From Pseudomonas viridiflava (GTDB lineage: Bacteria; Pseudomonadota; Gammaproteobacteria; Pseudomonadales; Pseudomonadaceae): a stretch of DNA of 64,000 nt. The stretch spans positions 124,001 to 188,000 of the forward strand of contig NZ_UTHA01000227.1 of NCBI RefSeq assembly GCF_900582195.1. Direction: 5' to 3'. Under the pieces are notes generated by a model. That model had not been told where the DNA came from. It made no database searches and worked only from the letters and a program-made list of their open reading frames with translations. Position 1 is the first letter of the stretch, and each line of letters opens with the position of its first letter. Shown one piece after another: positions 26,045 through 34,599 of the stretch. The position numbers and the translations under genes are program-made.

Positions 26045-27211
26045 TCAGTTAGTTGCCGGGGCCAGATCGGCATTGCCGTTCTGACGGAAAGTAATCAGGG
26101 TCACCAGCAGGGCGAGCACGGCCAGCGCCGCGGCTGCGAGTGGCACGCTGGTCAGGCCGTAGCCGTGGGCGATGACGCTGCCGCCGACCCAGGCGCCGAG
26201 CGCGTTACCGACGTTGAAGGCGCCGATGTTCAGGGTCGAAACCAGATTCGGTGCCGCTTTACCGAAGGTCACCACGTTGACTTGCAGCGCCGGTACGGCG
26301 GCGAAACACGCGGTGGCCCAGAGGAACAGGGTGATTTCGGTGGGGATCAGCGCGACGCTGGTCCAGGTCAGCACGGTGGAGACCACGGCCATGGCGATGA
26401 ATACGCCGATCAACGTGGCGGCCATGCCTTTGTCGGCGAGTTTGCCGCCGATGATGTTGCCGACAGTCAGGCCCAGGCCGATCAGCATCAGCGTCCAGGT
26501 CACGCCACGTGGCGATACACCGGTGACTTCGCCGAGCAGCGGGGCGACGTAGGTAAACAGGGTGAATACGGAAGCGGCGAACAACGCGGTCATGCTCAGC
26601 GACAGCCAGATTCCCGCACCTTTAAGGGCGGCGAGTTCGGCACGCATGTCGAGTTTCTCTTCGTCACGCTTGGCCGGCAGTAAGCGGATCAGGCCGATCA
26701 GCGCAATCACACCGATAACGGTCACCGCCCAGAAGGTCGAGCGCCAGCCGTATTGCTGACCCAGCGCAGTGCCCAGCGGCACACCGAGGACGTTGGCCAG
26801 AGTCAGACCGGTGAACATCAGGGCCACGGCCGAGGCGCGTTTATTCGCTGGCACCAGATTGGCCGCCACTACCGAACCGATACCGAAGAACGCACCATGG
26901 CACAGCGCGGTGATCACTCGGGCGAACATCAGCACGTTGTAATCACTGGCAATCGCACAGAGCAGGTTGCCGACAATAAAAATGCCCATCAACGCGACCA
27001 GTGCCGCTTTACGCGGCAGTTTGGCGGTAGCCATGGCCATGAATGGCGCACCGATCGCCACGCCGAGGGCGTATCCGGTCACCAGCCAGCCGGCGCCGGG
27101 AATCGACACGCCGAGGTCGGCCGCCACATTGGGCAGCAGGCCCATGATGACGAACTCGGTGGTGCCGATGGCGAAGGCGCTCAAGGCGAGAATGAGTAGC
27201 GAGAGGGGCAT
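26045..27211 (-). CDS. MFS efflux transporter (DHA1/AraJ type)
   Basis: This 388-residue inner-membrane protein has twelve hydrophobic segments and the short loops typical of the DHA1 drug:H+ antiporter group. The start MPLSLLILALSAFAIGTTEF and the following VIMGLLPNVAADLG are characteristic of sugar-efflux/AraJ-like and chloramphenicol-type exporters. It lies 33 bp after the arsR-type gene and 28 bp before xenB, so the three are one unit. The substrate is unknown; association with XenB suggests export of toxic electrophiles or their products. Confidence 0.88.
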   Translation of the reverse strand: MPLSLLILALSAFAIGTTEFVIMGLLPNVAADLGVSIPGAGWLVTGYALGVAIGAPFMAMATAKLPRKAALVALMGIFIVGNLLCAIASDYNVLMFARVITALCHGAFFGIGSVVAANLVPANKRASAVALMFTGLTLANVLGVPLGTALGQQYGWRSTFWAVTVIGVIALIGLIRLLPAKRDEEKLDMRAELAALKGAGIWLSLSMTALFAASVFTLFTYVAPLLGEVTGVSPRGVTWTLMLIGLGLTVGNIIGGKLADKGMAATLIGVFIAMAVVSTVLTWTSVALIPTEITLFLWATACFAAVPALQVNVVTFGKAAPNLVSTLNIGAFNVGNALGAWVGGSVIAHGYGLTSVPLAAAALAVLALLVTLITFRQNGNADLAPATN

Positions 27212-27244
27212 GCGGTTTCCTTGTCGGCTGGCTGACGTTAAGGG

Positions 27245-27547
27245 TCAGAGCTCTTTACTGAGGGTGCTGAGGAACGCCTGGATCACGTCCTCGTTACGTT
27301 TGAAAAAGTGCCATTGCCCGGCCTTCTGGCTGCTGATCAGACCGGCGCGTTGCAATGTCGCGAGGTGTGCCGAAACGGTCGACTGCGACAGGCCGCAGCG
27401 TTGATCGATCTGCCCGGCGCAGATGCCGTACTCGTGGTTGTGCAACTGTTCCGGAAATTCGTTCTTCGGGTCTTTCAGCCAGTTGAGGATGTCTCGCCGT
27501 ACTGGGTGCGCCAGGGCTTTTATTATTTCGTCGAGGTCGAGGTTCAT
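27245..27547 (-). CDS. ArsR-family winged-helix repressor
   Basis: This 100-residue regulator has the ArsR/SmtB helix-turn-helix at ~residues 45-75 (GLSQSTVSAHLATLQRAGLI). Two cysteines occur just before it, in EYGICAGQIDQRCG (residues ~43 and ~50). They are not the classic CxC metal site, so thiol sensing of electrophiles is a possible mode. It heads an operon with an MFS pump and xenB and has a cluster of ATCGCG-type sites in front. It probably represses its own operon. Confidence 0.88.
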   Translation of the reverse strand: MNLDLDEIIKALAHPVRRDILNWLKDPKNEFPEQLHNHEYGICAGQIDQRCGLSQSTVSAHLATLQRAGLISSQKAGQWHFFKRNEDVIQAFLSTLSKEL

Positions 27548-27575
27548 GGCAGGGTGCTCACAATGTGTACAACGC

Positions 27576-27672
27576 TATATCGCGATGTGGCGAAATATAA
27601 ATCGTTAGATCGCGATACACCAATATGATTTTGATCTGACGTCAACATAAATTGGTATATCGCGTTATAACG
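27576..27672. promoter_or_regulatory. repeated ATCGCG operator-like array upstream of arsR
   Basis: ATCGCGAT occurs at 27579-27586 and 27609-27616, and ATCGCG at 27659-27664 next to the palindrome CGTTATAACG (27663-27672). The sites sit in AT-rich DNA within ~120 bp of the arsR start. Binding by the ArsR protein is inferred. Confidence 0.55.
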
Positions 27673-27717
27673 ATACGTGGGTGTCTGGCTTATGGGCCGC
27701 AGTGCTAAGCTGCGCCC

Positions 27718-28296
27718 ATGAACTATCTCGCACATTTACACCTCGGTGGCCAGCGCCCGGGGCAACTGCTCGGCAGTCTGTATGGCGATTTCGTCAAAGG
27801 TCGGCTGCAAGGGCAGTTTGCTCCGGAGGTCGAGGCGGCCATTCAACTGCATCGACGGATTGACGTGTTCACCGATCGCCATCCGCTGGTGGACATCGCG
27901 CTGGGGCGGTTTTCCGATACGAGGCGGCGTTATGCCGGAATCGTCCTCGACGTGTTTTTCGATCATTGCCTGGCGCGGGACTGGCGGTTGTATGCCGATC
28001 AGCCGCTGGAGGTATTCACGGCTGATGTGTACCGGGTGCTGACCCACGAGCCGCAACTGCCCGAACGGCTGGCGAAGATCGCCCCGCACATGGTCGCCAA
28101 TGACTGGCTGGGTTCGTATCAGGAATTTGAAGTGCTGGAGCAGGTGTTGCGCGGGATCTCGCGGCGGCTGACCCGGCCGGAGGAGCTGGCGGGGGCAATG
28201 CAGGAATTGCGGCGGTTGTATGAGCCGCTCAGCGAAGACTTCAGGCTCTTCTACCCACAACTTCAGGACTTCGCACAAAACCCGTCAATGACATAA
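27718..28296 (+). CDS. acpH: acyl-carrier-protein phosphodiesterase AcpH
   Basis: This 192-residue cytosolic hydrolase removes the 4'-phosphopantetheine arm from holo-ACP. It is of the AcpH/DUF479 family, recognisable from the N-terminal MNYLAHLHLGGQRPGQLLGS, then LYGDFVKG, and the metal-ligand region IDVFTDRHPLV and VFFDHCLARDW. The start ATG lies right after the divergent arsR control region, so promoters may overlap. A REP pair follows the stop. Confidence 0.92.
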   Translation: MNYLAHLHLGGQRPGQLLGSLYGDFVKGRLQGQFAPEVEAAIQLHRRIDVFTDRHPLVDIALGRFSDTRRRYAGIVLDVFFDHCLARDWRLYADQPLEVFTADVYRVLTHEPQLPERLAKIAPHMVANDWLGSYQEFEVLEQVLRGISRRLTRPEELAGAMQELRRLYEPLSEDFRLFYPQLQDFAQNPSMT

Positions 28297-28301
28297 AACC
28301 A

Positions 28302-28396
28302 ATGTGGGAGCGAGCTTGCTCGCGAAGGCGTCGTGTCAGCCAACATCAACTTTGAATGACATACCGCTTTCGCGAGCAAGCTCGCTCCCACAGGGG
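28302..28396. repeat. REP pair (REPIN)
   Basis: A direct element at 28303-28328 and an inverted element at 28368-28395 flank a ~40-bp centre. The pair lies between the convergent acpH and olsA genes. Confidence 0.9.
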
Positions 28397-28408
28397 AGAG
28401 GTGTGTTT

Positions 28409-29203
28409 TCAGGCGGCAATCAATTCGCCGGCACGACGCGGTTCAGCCGGTTTCACCACTTCACCAAACAACGCCTTCTGCACCGCCTGCTGCGCTTCAA
28501 ACGCCAACGCCGCACGTTCACGCCCCTGACAGGCAATCGGCTTGAGCAGATGCACTTCAACATCGCCGCAATCGTTGCTGAACAGGCGCATCAGGTGCGA
28601 CAGCAAATCATCGTCACCAATGAACGGCGCCAGCGAGTCGATTTCGCCGTTGCGCAGATAACGAATCGCCACCGGTTGCAACATCACCTCGGAATCAATC
28701 GCCGCCGCCAGCAAGCGACCATGAAAGGTGCGCAGCGAACGGCCATCGGTGGTGGTGCCTTCCGGAAACATCAACAAGGCGTGCTCGGTTTGCAGGTGAC
28801 GGGTCATCTGCTTGCGGATCAATTGGCTGTCGCCCGAACCGCGACGGATGAACAGGCTGCCAGCCTTCGCCGCGAGCCAACCGGCCACCGGCCAGGTACG
28901 CACTTCGGCCTTGGACAGAAACGACAGTGGCGTGAGCATGCCAAGCAATGGAATGTCAGTCCACGACACATGATTGCTGACCCACAGCATCGGCTGTTTT
29001 GGCAATTCACCGTGCACCGTCACGCGAAAGGGCAGGGCGTTGCTCAAACGCGCCATGAAGAAGCGCGACCAGCGCTGACGCCGCTCCATCGAATGCGCCA
29101 GGCCAATGCGTTCAAACACGCCAAAGACGCTGGCCATGGTCAAACCCAGCGCCACCACCAACAGCACCCGCGCGATCCGTGCGTACACCCGCAACCGGCT
29201 CAT
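28409..29203 (-). CDS. olsA: lyso-ornithine lipid O-acyltransferase OlsA (PlsC family)
   Basis: This 264-residue membrane-associated acyltransferase adds the second acyl chain to lyso-ornithine lipid. The PlsC motifs are present: NHVSWTD (His78, Asp83) and FPEGTTTDG (~146-154). One N-terminal hydrophobic segment anchors it to the membrane. It overlaps the end of olsB by one base; a GTG one codon earlier is an alternative start. The olsB-olsA pair makes ornithine lipids, phosphorus-free membrane lipids often raised under phosphate limitation. Confidence 0.88.
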   Translation of the reverse strand: MSRLRVYARIARVLLVVALGLTMASVFGVFERIGLAHSMERRQRWSRFFMARLSNALPFRVTVHGELPKQPMLWVSNHVSWTDIPLLGMLTPLSFLSKAEVRTWPVAGWLAAKAGSLFIRRGSGDSQLIRKQMTRHLQTEHALLMFPEGTTTDGRSLRTFHGRLLAAAIDSEVMLQPVAIRYLRNGEIDSLAPFIGDDDLLSHLMRLFSNDCGDVEVHLLKPIACQGRERAALAFEAQQAVQKALFGEVVKPAEPRRAGELIAA

Positions 29204-29958
29204 CACACAGCCGCCTTGAAGTGCTTGGCGTAGCGCGGGCAGAGTTCGTCGCGCTTGAGCAGGATAAACACGTCAGCGACCTGGAAGTCTTCGTCCCAGC
29301 ACGGCTCGCCGCAGATCTTCGCGCCCAGGCGCATATAAGCCTTGAGCAGCGGCGGCATTTCGGCGATTACGTTCGATGGAATATCCAGCGTCGGCAACGG
29401 ATTTTTCGGCTCGGCGCGCAGGTGCTCGGTGCACAGATAACGCTCGCGCAGGCGCTGCATGATCGCGTGGGCCTGGATGCCGCCGTCCTGCATCGGAATG
29501 CTCGCGCAACCCATCAGATAGCTGTAGCCACCCTGATTCAACACTTCGGCCAATTCGCCCCACAATACCGCGATGGTGCCGCCGTTGCGGTACGCCGGGT
29601 CGACGCAGGTGCGACCGATTTCGAGGATCGGGCCTTGCAGGTGGGCGAGGCCGTGCAGGCTGAATTCTTCTTCGCTGTAGAACTTGCCGAGGCTGCTGGC
29701 GGCGGTGTGATCGAGCAAGCGGGTGGTCGCCACCAGACGGCCGGTGTTCAAATCACGCACGCCGATGTGGCTGCAGTGAACATCATAGTCATCCATGTCC
29801 AGACCCCGTTCCGCGCCTTTCAGTTTGGCGTTGAATTCGCCGCTGAAGACGTTGAAGCGCAAGGCCTGGGCTTGCTGCAAGGCCTCGGCGCCGATCAGGC
29901 GTTCGGCTTGCAGGCGGCGTTCATTGCCGGTGTCGCTGATGCGGGCGATCTGAGTCAT
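29203..29958 (-). CDS. olsB: ornithine N-acyltransferase OlsB
   Basis: This 251-residue GNAT-fold enzyme transfers a 3-hydroxyacyl group from ACP to ornithine, the first step of ornithine-lipid synthesis. Family features include LRFNVFSGEFNAKLKGAERG, ILEIGRTCVDPAYRNGGTIA and a C-terminal domain with LLKAYMRLGAKICGEPCWD. Older annotations call such proteins hemolysins. It is the first gene of olsBA. No Pho box was recognised in the short upstream region. Confidence 0.93.
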   Translation of the reverse strand: MTQIARISDTGNERRLQAERLIGAEALQQAQALRFNVFSGEFNAKLKGAERGLDMDDYDVHCSHIGVRDLNTGRLVATTRLLDHTAASSLGKFYSEEEFSLHGLAHLQGPILEIGRTCVDPAYRNGGTIAVLWGELAEVLNQGGYSYLMGCASIPMQDGGIQAHAIMQRLRERYLCTEHLRAEPKNPLPTLDIPSNVIAEMPPLLKAYMRLGAKICGEPCWDEDFQVADVFILLKRDELCPRYAKHFKAAV

Positions 29959-30111
29959 GTGAATCTCCGTACGGGCCTTTAACCCGTCGTGGGTTGCAGC
30001 CGATCGACTTTCTTTATGCAGCCGTGTTGTGCAAAGTCAGGCTATGTAGCCCCGGTGTCATCGCCATGAAAGTTTGGTGATGCTTATATGACAGCCCACA
30101 AGGAGCCTCTT

Positions 30112-30990
30112 ATGCCCTGGCCAGATCTGCTGCACAGCCGTGACCGATTGCCCGCCGTTGCTGACCTGGCCGAGGGTTTTGCGACGTTGTTGCAGCAACT
30201 GGGCAACGTCACGCCGTTCGAATTGGCGGTCGCGGGCGGGCGGCGGATGGCGACGCCTGGGCTGGCATTTCTGGTCGGCTATCAGGCGGCATTGCGCATG
30301 TTGTGGCCGAGTGCGCCGCTGAGCCTCGGTGCGTTGTGCGCGACCGAACAGCGCAGCCTGCGCCCGGCGGACATGCAGACGCGACTGAGCGATTTGCGCT
30401 TGAGTGGACGCAAGGATTTCGTCACCGCCGGCGATGCGGCGGACTGGTTGTTGATCGCTGCGCGCAGTGAAGAGCCGGGTGAAACCCCGCGTCTGAGTCT
30501 GGCCGTGGTCTATCCCGGCGAACCCGGTGTGACCGTGGAGAAACTGCCGGCACTGCCGTTGATGCCGGACATCAGTCATGGCCGGTTGCTGCTGGATGGC
30601 GCGTTGTGCGAATTGCTCGCCGGGGATGGTTGGGATGCCTACGTCAAACCGTTCCGCACGCTGGAAGACGTCTACGTGCTGAGCGCAATGACCGCGTGGT
30701 TGTATGGCGTAGGGCAGGACAGTGACTGGCCGCAAGCGCTGCAATTGCGTTTGCTGGCGCTGTTGGCCGGGTGTGCCGAGGCGAGCCGGCAACCGCCGAA
30801 CAATCCCGCCGGGCATGTGTTGCTGGGTGGGTTGTTTGCGCAGTTTGAGGCGCTGGAGGGCGAGGTGAGTCAGGCGTTGACTGACGGGCCGACAGAATGG
30901 GCGCAGATGTGGCAGCGCGATCAGGGGGTGATGCAGTTGGCCTCCGGCGCTCGGGCCAAGCGCTTGGCCAAGGCTTTGGCGCAGGCTTGA
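30112..30990 (+). CDS. conserved protein, possibly acyl-CoA dehydrogenase-like
   Basis: This 292-residue protein has no strong signature. The Ala/Leu-rich sequence with segments such as DWLLIAARSEEPGE and RLLLDGALCELLAGDGWDAYV gives a weak impression of the acyl-CoA dehydrogenase fold. That impression is a guess, not an identification. The start chosen is ATG 30112 with AAGGAG at 30100-30105; the ATG eight codons upstream has no ribosome site. It is divergent from olsB and followed by a REP pair. It could be a lipid-related enzyme given its neighbours, but that is context only. Confidence 0.55.
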   Translation: MPWPDLLHSRDRLPAVADLAEGFATLLQQLGNVTPFELAVAGGRRMATPGLAFLVGYQAALRMLWPSAPLSLGALCATEQRSLRPADMQTRLSDLRLSGRKDFVTAGDAADWLLIAARSEEPGETPRLSLAVVYPGEPGVTVEKLPALPLMPDISHGRLLLDGALCELLAGDGWDAYVKPFRTLEDVYVLSAMTAWLYGVGQDSDWPQALQLRLLALLAGCAEASRQPPNNPAGHVLLGGLFAQFEALEGEVSQALTDGPTEWAQMWQRDQGVMQLASGARAKRLAKALAQA

Positions 30991-30997
30991 CTGGCCT

Positions 30998-31083
30998 CTT
31001 CGCGAGCAAGCTCGCTCCCACAGGGGACCGCGTTTCTTCAATTGAAATGCGCTCAAAATGTGGGAGCGAGCTTGCTCGCGAAT
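30998..31083. repeat. REP pair (REPIN)
   Basis: An inverted element at 30999-31022 and a direct element at 31059-31082 surround ~36 bp. Confidence 0.9.
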
Positions 31084-31157
31084 ACGGCCTCAACAGCACC
31101 ACACATCTGTCATAAACCCCGACTAGTCTCAGCAGGTTCATTCCCAGAGCCCTCACC

Positions 31158-32231
31158 ATGTGCAAAGGCCTGTCGCTGTTTCTGCTGCTGATCAGCTTCA
31201 CCGTTCACGCCGAACAGTGGCCGGGTGAAGAATGGCCAACCGGCACGACGATCACCGATACAGGAGCGCTGGAGAATTACGCCTTCCCGCCCCGCGATGA
31301 CACCACCCGCCAGGGCATCCGCACCGACGCGCTGCTCATCATCCGCGACGGCCAGATCATCTACGAACGCTACGCCGGTCCGACCGGCGCACAAACCCCG
31401 CACCTGACGTGGTCGATCAGCAAAAGCCTGATGGCCACCGTGCTCGGCGTGGCGTACGGCGAGGGCCTGTTCAAGCTCGACGATCCGGCCGCGAAGGTTT
31501 ACCCGCCACTGACCAGACACCCGGCGATAAAAATCGCCGATCTGCTGCATTGGGCGTCCGGTATCGACTGGCAGGAAGACTATGAATACGCCCCGCTGAA
31601 ATCTTCGGTAGTGGCGATGCTCTACACCCGTGGTCATCGTGACATGGCTGCATTTACCGCCGATCACGATGCCTACGCCGAACCGGGGAAGGCCTTCCGC
31701 TATTCCAGTGGCGACAGCAATCTCTTGGCAGCAGCGTTGAAAACGATCGTTGGCCCTCAGCGTTATGCGGATTATCCGTGGACGGCTTTGTTCGAGCCGT
31801 TAGGCATCCATCACGCCGTGTGGGAAACCGATGCCAGCGGCACATTCGTCGCCTCGTCTTACGCTTACCTGACAGCCCGGGATCTGGCGCGCGTCGGTCT
31901 GTTGATGGCCCGCGACGGGCGCTGGAATGATCGCCAATTGCTGCCCAAAGATTGGGTCGCGTTCAACCTTGAACCCTTCGCCGGTTACAAGGCCCATCAG
32001 GACGAAGCGGTGCCCGGCGGCCAATGGTGGCTCAATCGTCCGGCCGATGGCGCCGCGTCACCGTGGCCCGATGCACCGCCCGACACCTTTGCCGCCCTTG
32101 GACACTGGGGCCAGGCGTTGTACGTGATTCCTGGCGAGAGGCTGGTGATCGTGCGTTATGCCGATGATCGCGACGGCAGCTACCGTCACAACGAGTTGCT
32201 TAAGCGCGTGCTGACGGCGGTGCGGCCATGA
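31158..32231 (+). CDS. secreted serine hydrolase of the beta-lactamase (class C) family
   Basis: This 357-residue precursor has a signal peptide (cleaved near FTVHAEQ). The acyl-enzyme motif SISK gives Ser86 and Lys89, the second motif is YSSGDSN (Tyr182), and the third is HWGQALYVIPG. This pattern fits esterases, D-aminopeptidases and 6-aminohexanoate-dimer hydrolases better than true AmpC. The substrate is unknown. Its last four bases overlap the next gene (ATGA), so the two are coupled. Confidence 0.85.
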   Translation: MCKGLSLFLLLISFTVHAEQWPGEEWPTGTTITDTGALENYAFPPRDDTTRQGIRTDALLIIRDGQIIYERYAGPTGAQTPHLTWSISKSLMATVLGVAYGEGLFKLDDPAAKVYPPLTRHPAIKIADLLHWASGIDWQEDYEYAPLKSSVVAMLYTRGHRDMAAFTADHDAYAEPGKAFRYSSGDSNLLAAALKTIVGPQRYADYPWTALFEPLGIHHAVWETDASGTFVASSYAYLTARDLARVGLLMARDGRWNDRQLLPKDWVAFNLEPFAGYKAHQDEAVPGGQWWLNRPADGAASPWPDAPPDTFAALGHWGQALYVIPGERLVIVRYADDRDGSYRHNELLKRVLTAVRP

Positions 32232-32524
32232 AGCGCTTCTTGCTGTTAATGCTGGTCCTGCTACTCGGCTGGCTCGTCTACGAGCGCGAAAACCTGTGGG
32301 CCTTCCCCGACATCATCAGCGCCTACACCGCCAAGGAATATTGTTCGTGCCGTTATGTGATGAACAACGGCGCAGAATACTGCCGTGGCTACGTAAAACA
32401 GTGGTTGCCGACCAGCCAGTTCAACGATGACCCCGCCAGCAAAACCATCTCGGTCAGCGGCATGGGCCGCAGCAACCGCGCCCAGTGGCAAAACGAACGG
32501 CAAGGCTGTCGCCTGAATCCCTGA
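32228..32524 (+). CDS. small periplasmic or membrane-anchored Cys-containing protein, 98 aa
   Basis: The start overlaps the preceding hydrolase stop. The N-terminus is a hydrophobic stretch (KRFLLLMLVLLLGWLVYE) that could be a signal or an anchor. Four cysteines follow, Cys39, Cys41, Cys52 and Cys94, likely in disulfides if periplasmic. No family function is recognised. Coupling suggests a role with the serine hydrolase, such as stability or localisation. Confidence 0.75.
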   Translation: MKRFLLLMLVLLLGWLVYERENLWAFPDIISAYTAKEYCSCRYVMNNGAEYCRGYVKQWLPTSQFNDDPASKTISVSGMGRSNRAQWQNERQGCRLNP

Positions 32525-32542
32525 AAACACCCGATTGTTTTT

Positions 32543-32632
32543 TGTGGGAGCGAGCCTGCGCGCGAATGCAATAGCAGGCGCACCTTCTCTGTTGAGGCAG
32601 ATGACGTCTTCGCGAGCAGGCTCGCTCCCACC
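32543..32632. repeat. REP pair (REPIN), one arm degenerate
   Basis: The direct element contains GCGCGCGAA instead of GCTCGCGAA (32543-32566). The inverted element is at 32609-32632. Confidence 0.85.
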
Positions 32633-32708
32633 GGGCGTGATCTTCAGTTTGCAATAACGGCGTGGGCGGTTAAGGTTCGTGCAGGTTTATCGGCCCCACG
32701 AGTGTTCA

Positions 32709-33299
32709 ATGTTCAACCGCTCCCTTTGTGCAACGCTGTCCAGCCTGCTGCTCGGCGCCATCGCGCTGCCGGCGCAGGCCAATTGGTACCTGGACGGCGA
32801 GTCGTCGCGCCTGTCGTTCGTCAGCACGAAAAACGCCCACATCTCCGAAGTGCAGCGCTTTCTGGTGCTGCACGGCAAGGTCGATCCCAACGGTCGCGCC
32901 GAAGTCGAGGTCGAGCTGGACTCGATCAACAGCGGCATCCCGCTGCGCGATGAGCGCATGCGCAAGGAGCTGTTCCAGATCGAGCAATTTCCCGAAGCGA
33001 CCATCACCACCCAGATCGACCTGCGCCCGATCAACGATCTGGCCCCCGGTGCGCAGCTGGAATTGCGCCTGCCACTGACCGTCAACCTGCACGGCAAGCA
33101 GCATGAATACCCGGCCGAACTCTTGGCAACGCGCCTTGATGATCGCCGCTTTCAGGTGGTGACGCTGGAGCCGCTGGTGATCAACGCCGAGGATTTCGAT
33201 CTGCTGCCGGGGCTGGAAAGCCTGCGCAAACTCGCCGGTCTGTCGGCCATCAGTCTGTCGGTGCCGGTGGGTGCGGTGCTGATCTTCACGGCGCGCTGA
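32709..33299 (+). CDS. YceI-family periplasmic protein
   Basis: This 196-residue precursor has a signal peptide (cleaved after LPAQA). The mature part shows the YceI beta-barrel pattern: NWYLDGESSRLSFVSTKN, VEVELDSINSGIPLRDERMR and the ATITTQIDL strand. YceI proteins bind isoprenoid-like amphiphiles in a lipocalin-like cavity. The start ATG 32709 is chosen because it directly precedes the signal peptide. It is followed one base later by clsB, suggesting an envelope or lipid role. Confidence 0.88.
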   Translation: MFNRSLCATLSSLLLGAIALPAQANWYLDGESSRLSFVSTKNAHISEVQRFLVLHGKVDPNGRAEVEVELDSINSGIPLRDERMRKELFQIEQFPEATITTQIDLRPINDLAPGAQLELRLPLTVNLHGKQHEYPAELLATRLDDRRFQVVTLEPLVINAEDFDLLPGLESLRKLAGLSAISLSVPVGAVLIFTAR

Positions 33300-33300
33300 C

Positions 33301-34458
33301 ATGCGCGGCGCGGTGTTTCCCTGGCGGGATGGCAACCGTTTCGAGCTGTTGATCGACGGCCCGCAATTCTTTCCGCGCATGCTCGAGCAGATCGCTGGCG
33401 CGCAGGAGCAGATCGAGCTGGAGTTGTATCTGGTCGAGGCTGGTGCTTGTGCCGAAACCATTGTGCAGGCGCTGGTTTTGGCGGCCGAACGTGGCGTGCG
33501 CGTACGTTGCCTGTTCGATGATTATGGCAGCCTGGCGTTTACGCTCAATCTGCGTCAGCGCCTGACGCACGCCGGGGTCGAACTGCGTTTCTACAATCGG
33601 CTGCACTGGCGGCGCTGGGTCGGTAACTTCTATCGGGATCACCGCAAATTGCTGCTGGTTGATCAATGTCTGGCGGTGGTCGGTGGCACCGGTGTCACCG
33701 ATGAGTTCTGGACGCCGGGCCATGACACCAGCGAATGGCACGAAGTGATGGTCGAGATCAGCGGCCCGTTGGTGATCGACTGGCAATTGCTGTTTGACCG
33801 CCAGTGGATTGCCAACCGCTATCGCCGCGCCTGGCGCCCGGCGGCGCATTTCGGTCTGCCGCGTTTGCCTCGGGTGCCGGACAAGGGCGAGGGCATGGGG
33901 CGCGTGGCGTATGCTGACGCCCGCCAGCATCGTGACATTTTGCAATCGCTATTCCGTGCGTTGAACAGCGGCCAGCAACGCATCTGGATGGCCACGCCGT
34001 ACTTCCTGCCGACCTGGAAAATCCGCCGCTCCCTGCGCAAGGCTGCTGCGCGCGGTGTCGACGTACGCTTGCTGCTGACCGGGCCACGCACTGATCACCC
34101 GTCAGTGCGTTACGCCGGGCATCGCTACTACCCGCGACTGCTCAAGGCTGGCGTGCAGATCTTCGAATATCAGCCGTGTTTCCTGCACCTGAAAATGGTG
34201 CTGGTGGACGATTGGGTGAGCATCGGTTCGTGCAACTTCGATCACTGGAACCTGCGCTTCAATCTGGAGGCGAATCTGGAGGCGCTGGATCCGTCGTTGA
34301 CGGCAGCGGTTGAGGCGAGTTTCGTGAGGGACTTCGCGCTGAGTCAGCAAGTGAGCCTGGAGGAGTGGCAGCGCCGGCCGTTGTGGCGGCGGGTGAAGCA
34401 GCGGGTGTGGGGCTGGGTGGATCGGGTGGTCGTCAACATCCTCGACCGCCGCGGCTGA
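33301..34458 (+). CDS. clsB: cardiolipin synthase-type phospholipase D protein ClsB
   Basis: This 385-residue protein has two PLD motifs: HRKLLLVD (His114, Lys116, Asp121) and HLKMVLVD (His296, Lys298, Asp303), each followed by a GG/GS-N turn. The length, the absence of N-terminal membrane helices and the DHRKLLLVDQ wording fit ClsB (YbhO) rather than ClsA. It would make cardiolipin or phosphatidylglycerol-type lipids at the membrane. It begins two bases after the YceI stop, so they are co-translated. Confidence 0.88.
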   Translation: MRGAVFPWRDGNRFELLIDGPQFFPRMLEQIAGAQEQIELELYLVEAGACAETIVQALVLAAERGVRVRCLFDDYGSLAFTLNLRQRLTHAGVELRFYNRLHWRRWVGNFYRDHRKLLLVDQCLAVVGGTGVTDEFWTPGHDTSEWHEVMVEISGPLVIDWQLLFDRQWIANRYRRAWRPAAHFGLPRLPRVPDKGEGMGRVAYADARQHRDILQSLFRALNSGQQRIWMATPYFLPTWKIRRSLRKAAARGVDVRLLLTGPRTDHPSVRYAGHRYYPRLLKAGVQIFEYQPCFLHLKMVLVDDWVSIGSCNFDHWNLRFNLEANLEALDPSLTAAVEASFVRDFALSQQVSLEEWQRRPLWRRVKQRVWGWVDRVVVNILDRRG

Positions 34459-34487
34459 CGCTAATTTCGAAAACCACATAAGCCCAA

Positions 34488-34580
34488 TGTGGGAGCGAGC
34501 TTGCTCGCGAATGCGGCCTGACAGTCAACATCAATGTTGAATGTCATGGCCTCTTCGCGAGCAAGCTCGCTCCCACAGGG
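34488..34580. repeat. REP pair (REPIN)
   Basis: A direct element at 34488-34511 and an inverted element at 34554-34580 lie between the convergent clsB and bglX genes. Confidence 0.9.
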
Positions 34581-34599
34581 TTTTGCGGTGTTGTTGCGG

